Positions 35,310-46,365 of a stretch of 64,000 nucleotides of DNA are shown piece after piece (positions within the stretch are counted from its first letter, which is position 1; each line of letters begins with the position of its first letter). Both the position numbers and the translations under genes were made by a program. This DNA comes from Bacillota bacterium (GTDB lineage: Bacteria; Bacillota; Dethiobacteria; DTU022). The stretch lies in assembly GCA_011389985.1 (NCBI GenBank), contig JAABTH010000002.1:58599-122598 (forward strand), written 5' to 3'. The notes under the pieces were generated by a model, which did no database searches, was not told the DNA's origin, and was given only the letters and a program-made list of their open reading frames with translations.

Positions 35310-37205
35310 ATGGAGTTTAATGGTGATCATGAAACGGGAAAAGCAAACCGGTTAATTAATGAGAAATCGCCGTATTTGCTGCAGCATGCGTATAACCCTG
35401 TCCAGTGGTATCCCTGGGGTGATGAAGCCTTTAAAAAGGCTGAAGATGAAAATAAGCCTGTATTTCTAAGTATCGGCTATTCAACCTGTCACTGGTGCCA
35501 TGTCATGGAAAAAGATTCGTTTGAGGACGAAGAAGTGGCGCGTCTTTTAAATCATAATTATGTTCCGGTAAAAGTAGACCGTGAAGAAAGACCTGATATT
35601 GATCAGAAATATATGGCTGTCTGTCAGGCTTTAACTGGTCAGGGAGGCTGGCCGTTAACCGTTTTTCTTACACCGGATAAAAAAGCCTTTTACGCAGGAA
35701 CTTTCTTTCCGAAGCATTCACGATACGGCATTACCGGAATGGTTGATCTGCTGCCAAGGTTAAGTGAGTTTTGGCAGCGAGATCGAAAAAGGGTACTTCA
35801 GGCCGGAGAAGAATTAGAAGATGCGTTAAAAAAGATGTCACCGGAAACTAAATCAGTTGATAAGCTTGCAGCAGTTGATCTTCCCGGCGAAGAGCTACTA
35901 GATGAAGCCTACAGGCAGTTGAATGCGGGGTTTGATCATAAATATGGCGGGTTTGGGGAAGCTCCTAAATTTCCTGCGCCTCATCAACTTCTTTTTCTGA
36001 TAGAGCACGGCAGGCGAACCGGCAAGCAGGAAGCAATCGATATGGCGGTGAAAACTCTGCGGGCGATTCACCGCGGCGGTATTTTCGACCAGCTTGGATA
36101 TGGCCTGCACCGTTATTCAGTTGACAGGTTCTGGCTTGTACCCCATTTCGAAAAAATGCTTTACGATCAGGCGGTAACCGCTCTTGCAGCTCTTGAAGCT
36201 TACAGAGAGGTTGGAGATCCCGAAATGGCTGAACTGGCAGGAAAAATATTTACTTATGTATTACGGGATCTTACATCTGATGAAGATTCTTTTTATGCTG
36301 CCGAAGATGCCGACAGTGAAGGTGAGGAAGGAACATTTTATGTGTGGAAGCCTGAAGAGTTAAAAAAAGTTTTGGGCAGCGAAATTGGAAAGCTTGTTGC
36401 TGATTACTATGGAGTAAGTGAAGAAGGAAACTTTGAACGGGGCAGCTCTGTAATGCATCGCCCCCATGAAGATAATATTTTTGCCGGATCAAACAACATT
36501 GAACCGGAAAAAATGTTGAAGATACTTAAAGATTCACGCAAGCCTCTTATGGAAGAGCGTTCTGCCAGAATCAGGCCTTTTCGTGATGATAAGATTATTG
36601 CCGCCTGGAATGGACTCATGATTGCTGCGCTGGCCCGTGGTTCAAAAATACTGAAAGAGCCGGCCTACCTTGAAGCTGCTGAAAAGGCCGCTGCCTTTAT
36701 CATCGATAAAATGGTAAGTGATAAGGGGCGCCTGCTCCGTCGCTACCGTGAAGGAGAAGCAGCCATACCGGCATTTCTTGATGATTATGCGGCTCTTACC
36801 TGGGCATATCTCGAACTGTATCAAGCATCGGGCAAGACCGATTACCTGGAAACAGCCGAGCGGCTTAACCGGCAGTTGTCAGAGTTTTTTCTGCTCGAAA
36901 ACGGTTTACTACGCTACAGCGCCGAACCGGCTGGAGAAGATAGCGCCGGTCTGATCGCTGAGGCTTATGATGGAGCTTCACCTTCAGGTGTGTCGATGGC
37001 CGCAATGAACTTTCTAAGGCTGGGGCATCTGCTGCAGAATAACAGCCTATCAGAAAGAGGAAAAGAAATAATCGCAGCTCAGGTTTCCGTTGTCAAAAGA
37101 CAACCGACAGGATTTACCTACCTCTTGTCTGCATTGGGCTATGCCCATTCAGTTAATGAAGCTTCTCCTCATTGCAATGCCGGGGGCAGCTGCGATTTGG
37201 AATAA
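35310..37205 (+). CDS. Thioredoxin-domain DUF255 protein (YyaL/SPATA20-like)
   Basis: [58 protein letters not shown]. Confidence 0.95.
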   Translation: MEFNGDHETGKANRLINEKSPYLLQHAYNPVQWYPWGDEAFKKAEDENKPVFLSIGYSTCHWCHVMEKDSFEDEEVARLLNHNYVPVKVDREERPDIDQKYMAVCQALTGQGGWPLTVFLTPDKKAFYAGTFFPKHSRYGITGMVDLLPRLSEFWQRDRKRVLQAGEELEDALKKMSPETKSVDKLAAVDLPGEELLDEAYRQLNAGFDHKYGGFGEAPKFPAPHQLLFLIEHGRRTGKQEAIDMAVKTLRAIHRGGIFDQLGYGLHRYSVDRFWLVPHFEKMLYDQAVTALAALEAYREVGDPEMAELAGKIFTYVLRDLTSDEDSFYAAEDADSEGEEGTFYVWKPEELKKVLGSEIGKLVADYYGVSEEGNFERGSSVMHRPHEDNIFAGSNNIEPEKMLKILKDSRKPLMEERSARIRPFRDDKIIAAWNGLMIAALARGSKILKEPAYLEAAEKAAAFIIDKMVSDKGRLLRRYREGEAAIPAFLDDYAALTWAYLELYQASGKTDYLETAERLNRQLSEFFLLENGLLRYSAEPAGEDSAGLIAEAYDGASPSGVSMAAMNFLRLGHLLQNNSLSERGKEIIAAQVSVVKRQPTGFTYLLSALGYAHSVNEASPHCNAGGSCDLE

Positions 37206-37551
37206 CTTTGCGGATACCACCCCTGGGGTCTTCAACATCTCCCCGGTAGCGTGGAATTATATGCATGTGAAAATGGAAAACGGTCTGGCCGGCAGCCGGG
37301 CCGATATTAGCCCCGATATTGTAACCGTCGGGGTTAAGTTCTTTTTCAAGCATATCCTTTACAACACCGGCAAGAAGGCTTATCGCCCCGTGCTCTTCGG
37401 GAGTAGCGTCAAAATAGGTTTCCACGTGTCTTTTTGGAATTACAAGTGCATGACCTTCGCTGACCGGGCAGGCATCAAAAAAGGCCAGGGCCAGATCATT
37501 TTCGGCTATAATTTCAAGTGATTCCCGATCGCAAAAAATACATTCCTTCAT
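37153..37551 (-). CDS. HIT family protein
   Basis: CIFC start; [22 protein letters not shown] (HxHxH). Confidence 0.94.
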   Translation of the reverse strand: MKECIFCDRESLEIIAENDLALAFFDACPVSEGHALVIPKRHVETYFDATPEEHGAISLLAGVVKDMLEKELNPDGYNIGANIGPAAGQTVFHFHMHIIPRYRGDVEDPRGGIRKVIPNRSCPRHCNEEKLH

Positions 37552-37669
37552 TATTTTCCTCCCTGCTGAGATCCACTCCTGTTTTTATTTCTCTACTATG
37601 ATAACATATAGGCAATTAATGTGAATCGGTTTTACCTATTTATCTCCGTCAGCAAAAAAAGGAGGATGA

Positions 37670-38383
37670 TTGATGACTGACTACAGAAACAGCGCATTCA
37701 TGTTTGTGCTTGGTGCTATTGTTGCTCTATTTGTTACGGTGCAGTCGATTGTTTTCTTAAGAAGAGCCTGGCAGGAAGGTAAGCGCAGGAACATTGCCCC
37801 CGAGGTTATGCGTAAAGCAGTAATTTCAAGCGCTGTTTTTACCCTTGTGCCTTCGCTGTCTATACTATTGACCATGCTTACACTGTCGGGGGCTCTGGGA
37901 TTAGCTCTTCCCTGGATTCGCCTGTCGGTTATCGGGGCTGTTACTTACGAACTGCCGGCGGCTGAAGCAGCAGCACAGGCAATGGGAGCAAGCCTGATGA
38001 CATCTGATATTCCCGTGTCGGTTTTTTCCGTCATAATCTGGGTTATGACCCTGGGGATCATGTCTGGGCCGATCTTTATTATTGCTTATTTTAAGAAACT
38101 TCAGGGACGGGTTAATAAGATTAAAGTGGAAGATAATCGGTGGGGAACGTTACTTATATCTGCCATGTTTGTCGGTTTAATAAGTTCATTTTTAGGCAGT
38201 GCCCTGGCAGGCGGTATTGTATCGATTCTTACTCTTTTCTCTTCTGCGCTATTGATGGTTTTCTGCATCATGCTCGAACAAAAGGCCGGTCTTAAGATTT
38301 TTAAAGATTTTGCCCTGCCTCTTAGCATGATCGGGGCCATGGCCCTGGCGATACTTTACTCCGGCCTTCTGGGAGGAATGTAA
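37670..38383 (+). CDS. DUF5058-like membrane protein
   Basis: Multi-TM ORF MTDYRNSAFMFVLGAIVALFVTVQSIVFLRRAW; operon with M20 peptidase. Confidence 0.65.
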   Translation: MMTDYRNSAFMFVLGAIVALFVTVQSIVFLRRAWQEGKRRNIAPEVMRKAVISSAVFTLVPSLSILLTMLTLSGALGLALPWIRLSVIGAVTYELPAAEAAAQAMGASLMTSDIPVSVFSVIIWVMTLGIMSGPIFIIAYFKKLQGRVNKIKVEDNRWGTLLISAMFVGLISSFLGSALAGGIVSILTLFSSALLMVFCIMLEQKAGLKIFKDFALPLSMIGAMALAILYSGLLGGM

Positions 38384-38384
38384 A

Positions 38385-39053
38385 ATGGAAAAAACAACTG
38401 GAGATAATCAAAATTACGAACAGTCAATTCATCGCATGGGGCGAATATGGATGTCAATGGCTTTGCTGGTAATTCTTGCTGTACCCCTGGCAATCTCGGT
38501 GAATTTTCAGACCTGGCCGGCCCTGGGCTACCTAATGGGCGGTCTGTTACCGATTATGATGATCTATGTTCCAATTGGTATAATAGAAGTAATTACTTTT
38601 TCTCCCATGCTTGGCAGCGGGGCGACTTACCTTGCTTTTACAACAGGAAACCTTACAAATTTGAAGGTGCCCTGTGCGCTTAATGCCCTGGAAATTGCAG
38701 AAATTGAACCGGGTTCAAGTGAAGGAGAAGTAATTTCAACTATAGCGGTGGCAGCCTCATCGCTGGTGACCAACATTGTTCTTGTTATTGGTGTTTTGAT
38801 GTTTGTTCAGCTGGCGCCGGTATTGTCATCGCCCGTGTTGCAGCCGGCCTTTGAGAATATTTTGCCGGCCCTTTTTGGAGCGCTCGGCTATCTCTATATA
38901 TCTAAAAACTGGAAATTAGCAGTGGTGCCATTAGCGCTGATGGTGGTTATATTTATGATAGCTCCTACAGCTCCCGTCGGTATTCTAATACCGGTTAGTG
39001 CCTTATCGGCGATAGCGGCAGCCAGGTTTATGTATAACAGGAAAATGATTTAA
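38385..39053 (+). CDS. Hypothetical membrane protein (operon partner of DUF5058-like protein)
   Basis: Multi-TM ORF starting 2 nt after the upstream stop. Confidence 0.65.
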   Translation: MEKTTGDNQNYEQSIHRMGRIWMSMALLVILAVPLAISVNFQTWPALGYLMGGLLPIMMIYVPIGIIEVITFSPMLGSGATYLAFTTGNLTNLKVPCALNALEIAEIEPGSSEGEVISTIAVAASSLVTNIVLVIGVLMFVQLAPVLSSPVLQPAFENILPALFGALGYLYISKNWKLAVVPLALMVVIFMIAPTAPVGILIPVSALSAIAAARFMYNRKMI

Positions 39054-39066
39054 AGGGGGCCTTGCA

Positions 39067-40557
39067 ATGATTCTCTGGATAATTGCCGTATTAATTGTTT
39101 TATGGATCGTAATTATCCTGACCAGGGCGGCGCTCTTAAGGACGGAACGAAATAAAGCTTGTTCAATGCCGAACTTTGTCCCTCTAATAGATATTGATAA
39201 AAAGAGGGCGGTAGAACGTTTTGTAGAATTAATTCGATGCCGAACAGTAGCGCCGCAAAGCGATAGTGATAAAAATGAGGATAAAGATTTCGCTGAGTTT
39301 GTCAGGTTTAGAGAATTATTAAAGGAATTCTATCCTCTGGTTCATGAAAACCTTGAATATGAATTAGTAGATGACCATTCGCTTTTATATCATTGGGTTG
39401 GTCGAAACAGCGAGAAACCACTGCTTCTGATGGCCCATTATGATGTGGTTCCTGCAGATGCAGCCCAGTGGAGCAGGCCTCCCTTTGCCGGTAGGGTTGA
39501 AGAAGGGGCTGTCTGGGGGCGTGGTACGCTTGATACGAAAGTAACTCTTTGTGGTATTTTTGAAGCTGTTGAAGCTCTTCTTTCAGTTGATTTTAAGCCG
39601 GATCATGATATTTACCTGGCCTTTGGTCATGACGAAGAAATTATGGGCCATGGTGCACCGGCTATTGTTGAAGTGCTTAAGAAGAGGGGTATTCGCCCTG
39701 AAATAGTCCTTGATGAGGGCGGGGCGATAGTAGAGAATATATTTCCAGGTGTTAAAAAGCCTCTAGCTGTTGTTGGTATGGCTGAAAAAGGAGTAGCTGA
39801 TATTGAAGTTGTGCTGGAAGGCAGCGGTGGCCATTCATCAACCCCGGGTCGAGTTACTCCGCTTGCTTTGATCAGTAAAATAATACTGGAGATCGAAAAA
39901 AAACCATTTAGAGCACATCTGCCGGTAGAAGTACAAGAAATGTTTACAATATTGGGGAGGCATATGCCCTTTAAATTCAGAATAATATTTGCCAATCTGT
40001 GGTGCTTTAAACCGCTGCTTCTAAAAATGCTTCCCCTGATCAGCCGTGAACTCAATGCCTTGTGTCGTACCACTTGTGTTTTCACGATTGCAGAAGCAGG
40101 CAGCGCAAGTAATGTTATTCCGGAAAAGGTGCGTGTCTTGGCCAACCTGCGCCTGGCGGCGGTTGATCCCCTTGAAAGCGCTCTTAAGCATCTGACAGAT
40201 CATGCTGAACGGGTTTCTAAAAAAGCGTTGGCAGGCAAAGATCCCTTGAATTTAGAAGTCAGGATAGCTCATGGACATAATGCTTCGCCATCATCAAGCA
40301 CATCTTCATCGGCATTCCGCAAATTAACGGATACTGTTGAAAATGTTTTCAGCGGCACGATTGTAACCCCTTATATAATGCTTGGCGCTTCTGATTCACG
40401 GCATTACTGCTCAATCAGTGAAAATGTTCTTCGGTTTTCACCTATTCAGATGAGCAGAGAAGAGCTGCGCAGTATACACGGAATTGATGAAAGAATACCG
40501 GTTGAAAAGTTTGGCCGGGTTATTGATTTCTATCTTAACCTGATAACCCGTCCGTGA
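39067..40557 (+). CDS. M20 family metallopeptidase (PM20D1-like), N-terminally anchored
   Basis: LLLMAHYDVVPADAAQWSRPPFAGRVEEGAVWGRGTLDTK, FGHDEEIMGHGA, GASDSRHY. Confidence 0.93.
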   Translation: MILWIIAVLIVLWIVIILTRAALLRTERNKACSMPNFVPLIDIDKKRAVERFVELIRCRTVAPQSDSDKNEDKDFAEFVRFRELLKEFYPLVHENLEYELVDDHSLLYHWVGRNSEKPLLLMAHYDVVPADAAQWSRPPFAGRVEEGAVWGRGTLDTKVTLCGIFEAVEALLSVDFKPDHDIYLAFGHDEEIMGHGAPAIVEVLKKRGIRPEIVLDEGGAIVENIFPGVKKPLAVVGMAEKGVADIEVVLEGSGGHSSTPGRVTPLALISKIILEIEKKPFRAHLPVEVQEMFTILGRHMPFKFRIIFANLWCFKPLLLKMLPLISRELNALCRTTCVFTIAEAGSASNVIPEKVRVLANLRLAAVDPLESALKHLTDHAERVSKKALAGKDPLNLEVRIAHGHNASPSSSTSSSAFRKLTDTVENVFSGTIVTPYIMLGASDSRHYCSISENVLRFSPIQMSREELRSIHGIDERIPVEKFGRVIDFYLNLITRP

Positions 40558-40633
40558 ATCAGCGTCTCGCCTGAGCAGGATAAATATACTGCCTGGTGAA
40601 TAATAACCTTTAAAAAGATTTTGGAGGTCTGGT

Positions 40634-41383
40634 ATGACTGAACGTGAACTGAACAATGCGGACCGTTTTTTGAATGCCTACTCGGCAATTGAACATGAAA
40701 TGGAACGAATCCTTAACTTAAAAGATCACCGGCGTTTTTTTGAACTCGTTGACAAGAGCGCAAGAGTTAGCCCTGTAATTGATCAATATCGCTTTGACCT
40801 GAAAGAATACAGTGAACTGCGAAATGCCATTGTCCATGATCGAGCCGGCGGCGAAATAATTGCAGTACCCACAGACGAAGTCATAGCCAGAATAGAAAGA
40901 ATAGTTGTACTGCTGCTTGAGCCGCCCAAAGTGTCACCTCTATTTTTGAAAGAAGTATTAACACTTTCGTGTAGTTATCCCGTTTCAAGGGCAATTCGTG
41001 AATTTGGTCGTATGTCGTATACCCAGGCTCCCGTAATTGATGATCATGGTAATACAAATTGCTTGTTAACTTCGAGCATGATCGTCAAATGGATGGGCCT
41101 CACTTTAGAGAATAACTCTCTTGATATTGAAAAAACAACCGTGCAGGATGTTGTTGAGACTGCTGGGCATGAAAAAAATTATGAAATAGTTTCTGTAAAC
41201 ATGTCTCTGTTTGATATTCCCAACCTTTTTTATCGCTGGCAGCAGGAAGGGCGAAAACTGGAAGCGGTTTTAATCACCCAACATGGTGTAAGTGATGAAA
41301 AATTGCTTGGTATAATCACCAATCGCGATATGCCCCTGGTTTACAGGGAGCTCGGGCAAACGAACCAAAGTCAGGGTGATTAA
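40634..41383 (+). CDS. CBS-domain protein
   Basis: C-terminal CBS-like pair (YTQAPVIDDHGNTNCLLTSSMIVKWM, LLGIITNRDMPLVYRE). Confidence 0.65.
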   Translation: MTERELNNADRFLNAYSAIEHEMERILNLKDHRRFFELVDKSARVSPVIDQYRFDLKEYSELRNAIVHDRAGGEIIAVPTDEVIARIERIVVLLLEPPKVSPLFLKEVLTLSCSYPVSRAIREFGRMSYTQAPVIDDHGNTNCLLTSSMIVKWMGLTLENNSLDIEKTTVQDVVETAGHEKNYEIVSVNMSLFDIPNLFYRWQQEGRKLEAVLITQHGVSDEKLLGIITNRDMPLVYRELGQTNQSQGD

Positions 41384-41462
41384 TGTTTACTGCCGGTTTA
41401 GATGAATTCTTTAATGTGGCACTTGTTCTGATATCCCCCTTTGTTGAGGTGTGTGGCATAAA

Positions 41463-42200
41463 ATGATAAAAAAATATATGCATCTTTGCATTTTTGGTGT
41501 GCTCACCTTATTGCTTCCCTTCATACTTTTTATTACGGACGGTGGCGCTTCTTGTTTGATACCGAACATAATTGAAAATGAAGGTATTGAAGAAACTGAT
41601 CACAGTGAAAAGACTAACTATTATGTTCTTCTCTTTTCAGAAGATAAGAATGCAGGAGTAAAACCGGGTGATAAAGTTACCCTTGAATCGAATCATGACC
41701 AACAAACAGATTCCGACAAAAGCCCAGAATCTGCGCCTGAACAAAACCAGCAAGTTTCAGTTGTTGCCAGTGCTGAAACCGGCCAGCAATCTGCTGGAAG
41801 TTCTCCATCCTTCAGCCAGAAAGAGCAGCAGATGGTTAATTTGATTAATGAGGCAAGAAAAAACGCCGGCCTTCCTGCGTTGCAGGTTAATAGCCAGCTT
41901 ACCTCAGCTGCAAGGGCAAAAAGTAATGATATGGTTAATTATAATTACTTCAGCCATACATCTCCAACCTATGGAGATCTTGGCGGACTTCTTCGGAGGT
42001 TTGGCATTACTTATAGTGCCGCTGGTGAGAACCTGGCTATGAATTCCAACGGAAGTGTTAGTGCCGCTCATAATTCCTTGATGGGGTCAGCGGGGCATCG
42101 TGCTAATATCTTGAATATAAAATTCCGTTATGTTGGTATCGGCATTCATACAAAAAATGATGGTTCACATTACTATACTCAATTGTTTATTGGGCGTTAA
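41463..42200 (+). CDS. CAP/SCP domain protein (YkwD-like), secreted or anchored
   Basis: MVNLINEARKNAGLPALQVNSQLTSAARAKSNDMVNYNYFSHTSPTYG ... GHRANILN. Confidence 0.92.
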   Translation: MIKKYMHLCIFGVLTLLLPFILFITDGGASCLIPNIIENEGIEETDHSEKTNYYVLLFSEDKNAGVKPGDKVTLESNHDQQTDSDKSPESAPEQNQQVSVVASAETGQQSAGSSPSFSQKEQQMVNLINEARKNAGLPALQVNSQLTSAARAKSNDMVNYNYFSHTSPTYGDLGGLLRRFGITYSAAGENLAMNSNGSVSAAHNSLMGSAGHRANILNIKFRYVGIGIHTKNDGSHYYTQLFIGR

Positions 42201-42222
42201 CGTTAAGAATAGGAGAATAGTT

Positions 42223-43338
42223 ATGTCAAGAAAAAATATATTTACAATTGTTATATTGGTTCTGGTAATGGTTTCTATTTCTACCGCAGGATTGACCCAG
42301 GAAGAATATTATGAAGATTATGCTGAAGAACATTTCTACCGGGGCCGTGTTCTTGAAGTAAGGGAATCGGTAGAAGAAGAACAGGAATATTTTACCGCGG
42401 TTGAGCAGGAAGTAATCGTGCTTCTCACAAGCGGCCCTTATAAGGGAACAGAAATAACTATATATAATACTTTCTTTGCCGGAGATCCGGTTTATGATTT
42501 TTTGCTTGAGCAGGGGCAGGAAGTAATAGTGGTTACACTCGGTGAGGAAGGCTCATTTGAAGAGGCCTACGTTCAGGATCTGGCCAGGGACAGAGGGGTT
42601 TATTACCTGGTGATTGTTTTTATTTTAGGCCTGCTTATAGTCGGCCGTATGAAAGGTCTTAAAACAATAATCACTCTTGTAGTAACGATAGCCCTTATTT
42701 TTGGTGCATTGCTGCCACTTTTACTTAAAGGATACAGCCCTATCTGGCTGGCTATCGGTGTAGCCAGCGTGGCAATAACATTTACTCTTTTTGTTATTGG
42801 CGGATTTAACACCAAATCGTTGATCGCCATACTTGGCACTGTTAGCGGCGTGATCGTGGCCGGTCTCATGGCTTTCTGGGCAGGCAGCATAGCTAAACTT
42901 ACCGGCTTTGGTACTCACGAAGCCCAGATGCTCTATTTCATGGATCAAACAATAGATTTCAGGGGCCTGCTTTTCGCCGGTATTATTATTGGGTCATTGG
43001 GGGCAATAACCGACATAGGTATGTCAGTTGCATCTGCTGCTGCAGAAATAAAACAGGCCCGCCCGGATATACGTTTTAAAGAGCTAACCGGAGGAGCTTT
43101 TAATGTTGGCCGTGATGTCATGGGGACTATGGCCAATACACTCATCCTTGCCTATGTTGGAGCAGCAATACCGATGTTGCTGTTGGTGATGGGTTACGAT
43201 ATAGACTGGCTTAAAGTGATAAACATGGATATTATCGCCACCGAGTTCGTACGTGGTATAGCCGGTAGCATTGGCTTAATTGCTGCTGTTCCCGTAACAG
43301 CAATTCTCTCCGGTTATTTTTTGTCTGATCATTCTTAA
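42223..43338 (+). CDS. YibE/F family membrane protein
   Basis: GRVLEV ... VTLGEEG; IGVASVAITFTLFVIGGFNTKSLIAILGT; GSLGAITDIGMSVASAA. Confidence 0.9.
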   Translation: MSRKNIFTIVILVLVMVSISTAGLTQEEYYEDYAEEHFYRGRVLEVRESVEEEQEYFTAVEQEVIVLLTSGPYKGTEITIYNTFFAGDPVYDFLLEQGQEVIVVTLGEEGSFEEAYVQDLARDRGVYYLVIVFILGLLIVGRMKGLKTIITLVVTIALIFGALLPLLLKGYSPIWLAIGVASVAITFTLFVIGGFNTKSLIAILGTVSGVIVAGLMAFWAGSIAKLTGFGTHEAQMLYFMDQTIDFRGLLFAGIIIGSLGAITDIGMSVASAAAEIKQARPDIRFKELTGGAFNVGRDVMGTMANTLILAYVGAAIPMLLLVMGYDIDWLKVINMDIIATEFVRGIAGSIGLIAAVPVTAILSGYFLSDHS

Positions 43339-43407
43339 AAGGTTGATCAAGGCCGATTAATTTAGGCTTCCTTGATGCAACCTGCTAAAAAAGGTGGTTC
43401 GGAATAG

Positions 43408-44769
43408 ATGAAAAAATACGATTTGGCAGTTATAGGCGGCGGTTCTGCAGGTATGAATCTGATCAGGCCTGCCGCGGCTAAAGGTTGGAAGTGCGCACTG
43501 GCTGAATCGAGCCATCTCGGAGGCACCTGTATTAATGTTGGTTGTATCCCTTCCAAGACTTTAATCTTCTCGGCAAGGGTTATGAGAATGGTGTCTGAGG
43601 CTAATAATTACGGGGTTACTGTTAATCAACCGGAAGCAGACTGGCCGGCCATGGTTCGCCGCAAAGACAGGCTGGTCGGGCGTATTCGCAACCGTAATTA
43701 CAGTGAAGTTGAACAGAACCGTAACATAGATCTGTTTGAAGGTGAAGCAACCTTCAGTAATCCGCAGGAACTTAATATCAATGGAGATAAAATTTTTGCA
43801 GATAAAATTGTGATAGCTGCCGGTTCACGTCCTTCAATACCGCCAGTTTCCGGTCTTGATCAGATTGAATATCTCACTTCTACAACAGCAATGGAGATGG
43901 ATGAACTGCCTGAGAGTATAATCATCCTTGGCGGTGGCATTATTGCCCTGGAATTTTCACAGCTCTTTAATCACCTTGGTGTTAAGATTACTGTATTGCA
44001 GCGCAATCAGCGCCTGGCGCCGGTTCTTGATCCCGATATTTCTGCTGAGATTCAAAAAATCATCACCGAAGAGGGAATCGAAGTAATTACCGGTGTTGAA
44101 GTACGTTCTGTCGGCAGTCAGGGTTCAAGAGTGTACGCTGAAGATTACAGCACGGGAAGTCCTGTTCGCTACAGCGCAGAAAAATTGTTTATTGCCACCG
44201 GACGTATCTCAAATGGCGATCGCCTCGCTCTCGATAGGGCCGATATCGAAACTGATGAAAGCGGGTTTATAAAAGTTGACAACTCCTTCAAAACCAGCAG
44301 GGACGGCATCTGGGCTATCGGGGATATAACAGGAGGGCCAATGTTTACCCACAGAGCCTGGCATGATGGCATGCTGCTCGGGAAGCACCTGGTTGAAGAA
44401 GCTGAGATCACAAATGTTGGTCGGCTGATTCCATTTGCTGTTTTTACTTCTCCCGAAATCGCCACAGTGGGCATGTTAGAAAAGGAGGCGGTTCGGGCCG
44501 GGTATGATGTTCGGGTCCAGCGCTTTGAAATCGGGCATTTGGGCAGGGCTCTTTCGATGGATCAGTACAAAGGTTTTGTAAAACTTGTTTCTGACAGAAA
44601 TAGCGGTAAATTACTTGGCGCTCACTTGCTAACTCCGGAAGCGGGAGAACTTATTCATGAACTAATTATAGCAATCCGGTTTGGCGCAAAAATTGAAGAT
44701 CTGAAGGATATGATGCATGTCCATCCCACCCTGTCTGAATCTATCGGCAAAGCAGCCTGGGCAGAATAA
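43408..44769 (+). CDS. Dihydrolipoamide dehydrogenase-like FAD/NAD disulfide oxidoreductase
   Basis: AVIGGGSAGMNL, GGTCINVGCIPSKTLI, AIGDITGG, MHVHPTLSE. Confidence 0.92.
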   Translation: MKKYDLAVIGGGSAGMNLIRPAAAKGWKCALAESSHLGGTCINVGCIPSKTLIFSARVMRMVSEANNYGVTVNQPEADWPAMVRRKDRLVGRIRNRNYSEVEQNRNIDLFEGEATFSNPQELNINGDKIFADKIVIAAGSRPSIPPVSGLDQIEYLTSTTAMEMDELPESIIILGGGIIALEFSQLFNHLGVKITVLQRNQRLAPVLDPDISAEIQKIITEEGIEVITGVEVRSVGSQGSRVYAEDYSTGSPVRYSAEKLFIATGRISNGDRLALDRADIETDESGFIKVDNSFKTSRDGIWAIGDITGGPMFTHRAWHDGMLLGKHLVEEAEITNVGRLIPFAVFTSPEIATVGMLEKEAVRAGYDVRVQRFEIGHLGRALSMDQYKGFVKLVSDRNSGKLLGAHLLTPEAGELIHELIIAIRFGAKIEDLKDMMHVHPTLSESIGKAAWAE

Positions 44770-44885
44770 TAAAAAAATGTCGGTAGTTAAACAGCAAATT
44801 AAGTCATAACGCGCAAAGCTAAAAGCCTCTTTAATGTAATATTTAACCAAGATAACCATGAAACTTAATCAACCAAAAAAATAAA

Positions 44886-46058
44886 TTACCCAAAAAAAGT
44901 ACTCACAAACCTGCTGATAACTTCTGCCCCGCCGATAATTGTTCCCACAGTACTGCCAAGATTAACAAACACAACCACCAGCAGAATGCGCGTCACCTTG
45001 TTGCTCCAGAAACCCTTGATAGAATGGATATCGTCTGCCAGTGTTTCGAAATCGTTAACACTTGGCTTTCTAACCAGGGCTTCAGTCAGGCCGGCAAACC
45101 AGCCTGCGGCTAAAAGAGGGCTCAATGAACTTATCGGGGCAGCGAGTAGGGCGGTTATTATAGCGAGAGGGTGGGCGAGCGCAATGATGGCGCCGACCAT
45201 GCCCAGTGAACCATTCCAGAGCACCCAGGTTACAATCTGTTCAGTTCCTGTTGCCCGGTCTACAGAAAAGGTTGAAACAATCAAAGCAATAATAAATACA
45301 GGAATACTCCAGGCAATAATTTTTGTTGTTATCGAAGCCGGTTTAACTTTTGATAGTTGATCAAGATCGTGATCCTTATTGATTTCTTCTTTTATCCCGG
45401 GAATATGCCCTGCGCCCAGTACTGCTAATATTTTATTACCCGGGGCAGTTTTGATTTTTTGTGATAGATACTGATCACGTTCATCAATAATGATCGATTT
45501 TAACTGGGGAAACGATTGCGAAAGTTCTTCAAGAGCGGCGCTTAACATATCCTTGCTTTTCATCTTTTCCATCGCTTCTTCAGTGAGCTCTTCATCGTAG
45601 AATATGCCCAGTATAAGCTGAAAGAAAAGTTTAAGTTTTCCCCAGAAGCCGATGCTCCTCCAGAGACGTAACATAGTCACTTGTATGTCGCGATCGGCAA
45701 GGCAGAGTTCAGCCCCGATTTCTTTGGCGGAATTTATTCCCTGGATCATTTCCTGTCCGGGCTGGATGCCGAATTTCTTTGCCAATCTCTTCTGGTAGGA
45801 TGAAAGAGCCAGGTTAGCGAGAAGCAATAGCGCTTTTTTCTCCCTGATTATTTTGATTATATCAGTTTTTTTCCAGCGGTCACTATCAGTTACAGCCTGG
45901 TATCGTGCCTGGCATAACTCCACGCAGACCGTATCGGGTTTTTCTGTTTCAATAATTTCTTTAACTTCGGTAACACTCAATTTTGAAACGTGGGCAGTGC
46001 CGATTAAAATAATTTCGCGCCCATCGAGATCAATGCGGTGTATGTTTTCGCTTTCCAA
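44886..46058 (-). CDS. TraB/GumN-like membrane protein
   Basis: IILIGTAHVSKLSVTEVKEIIETEKPDTVCVELCQARYQ; AVLGAGHIPGI; C-terminal TMs. Start approximate. Confidence 0.88.
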   Translation of the reverse strand: MESENIHRIDLDGREIILIGTAHVSKLSVTEVKEIIETEKPDTVCVELCQARYQAVTDSDRWKKTDIIKIIREKKALLLLANLALSSYQKRLAKKFGIQPGQEMIQGINSAKEIGAELCLADRDIQVTMLRLWRSIGFWGKLKLFFQLILGIFYDEELTEEAMEKMKSKDMLSAALEELSQSFPQLKSIIIDERDQYLSQKIKTAPGNKILAVLGAGHIPGIKEEINKDHDLDQLSKVKPASITTKIIAWSIPVFIIALIVSTFSVDRATGTEQIVTWVLWNGSLGMVGAIIALAHPLAIITALLAAPISSLSPLLAAGWFAGLTEALVRKPSVNDFETLADDIHSIKGFWSNKVTRILLVVVFVNLGSTVGTIIGGAEVISRFVSTFFG

Positions 46059-46365
46059 CAGATCACATCCTGTACTATAGTCAACTGCAACAACAGTTAT
46101 CATATCATATTCTATTTGTTTTGTAGCAAACTGTAATATAGATAGCCAAAGTTTTTCAGACCCTATCACCAGTTTTGATGCTAGCTTAATGAATGGCTCA
46201 TAATTCATGGATGTGTGGGCTAAATCAAGGACATCGGGAACATATATAACATGTAAGCATAACCAACATAAAATATTCGTCAAACCTGAAATCATACAAT
46301 AAGATATGAAGCAAAACTTTGACTTGTTTTAGAGTTTGATCAACCGTTAATCATATGCTTTTGCT

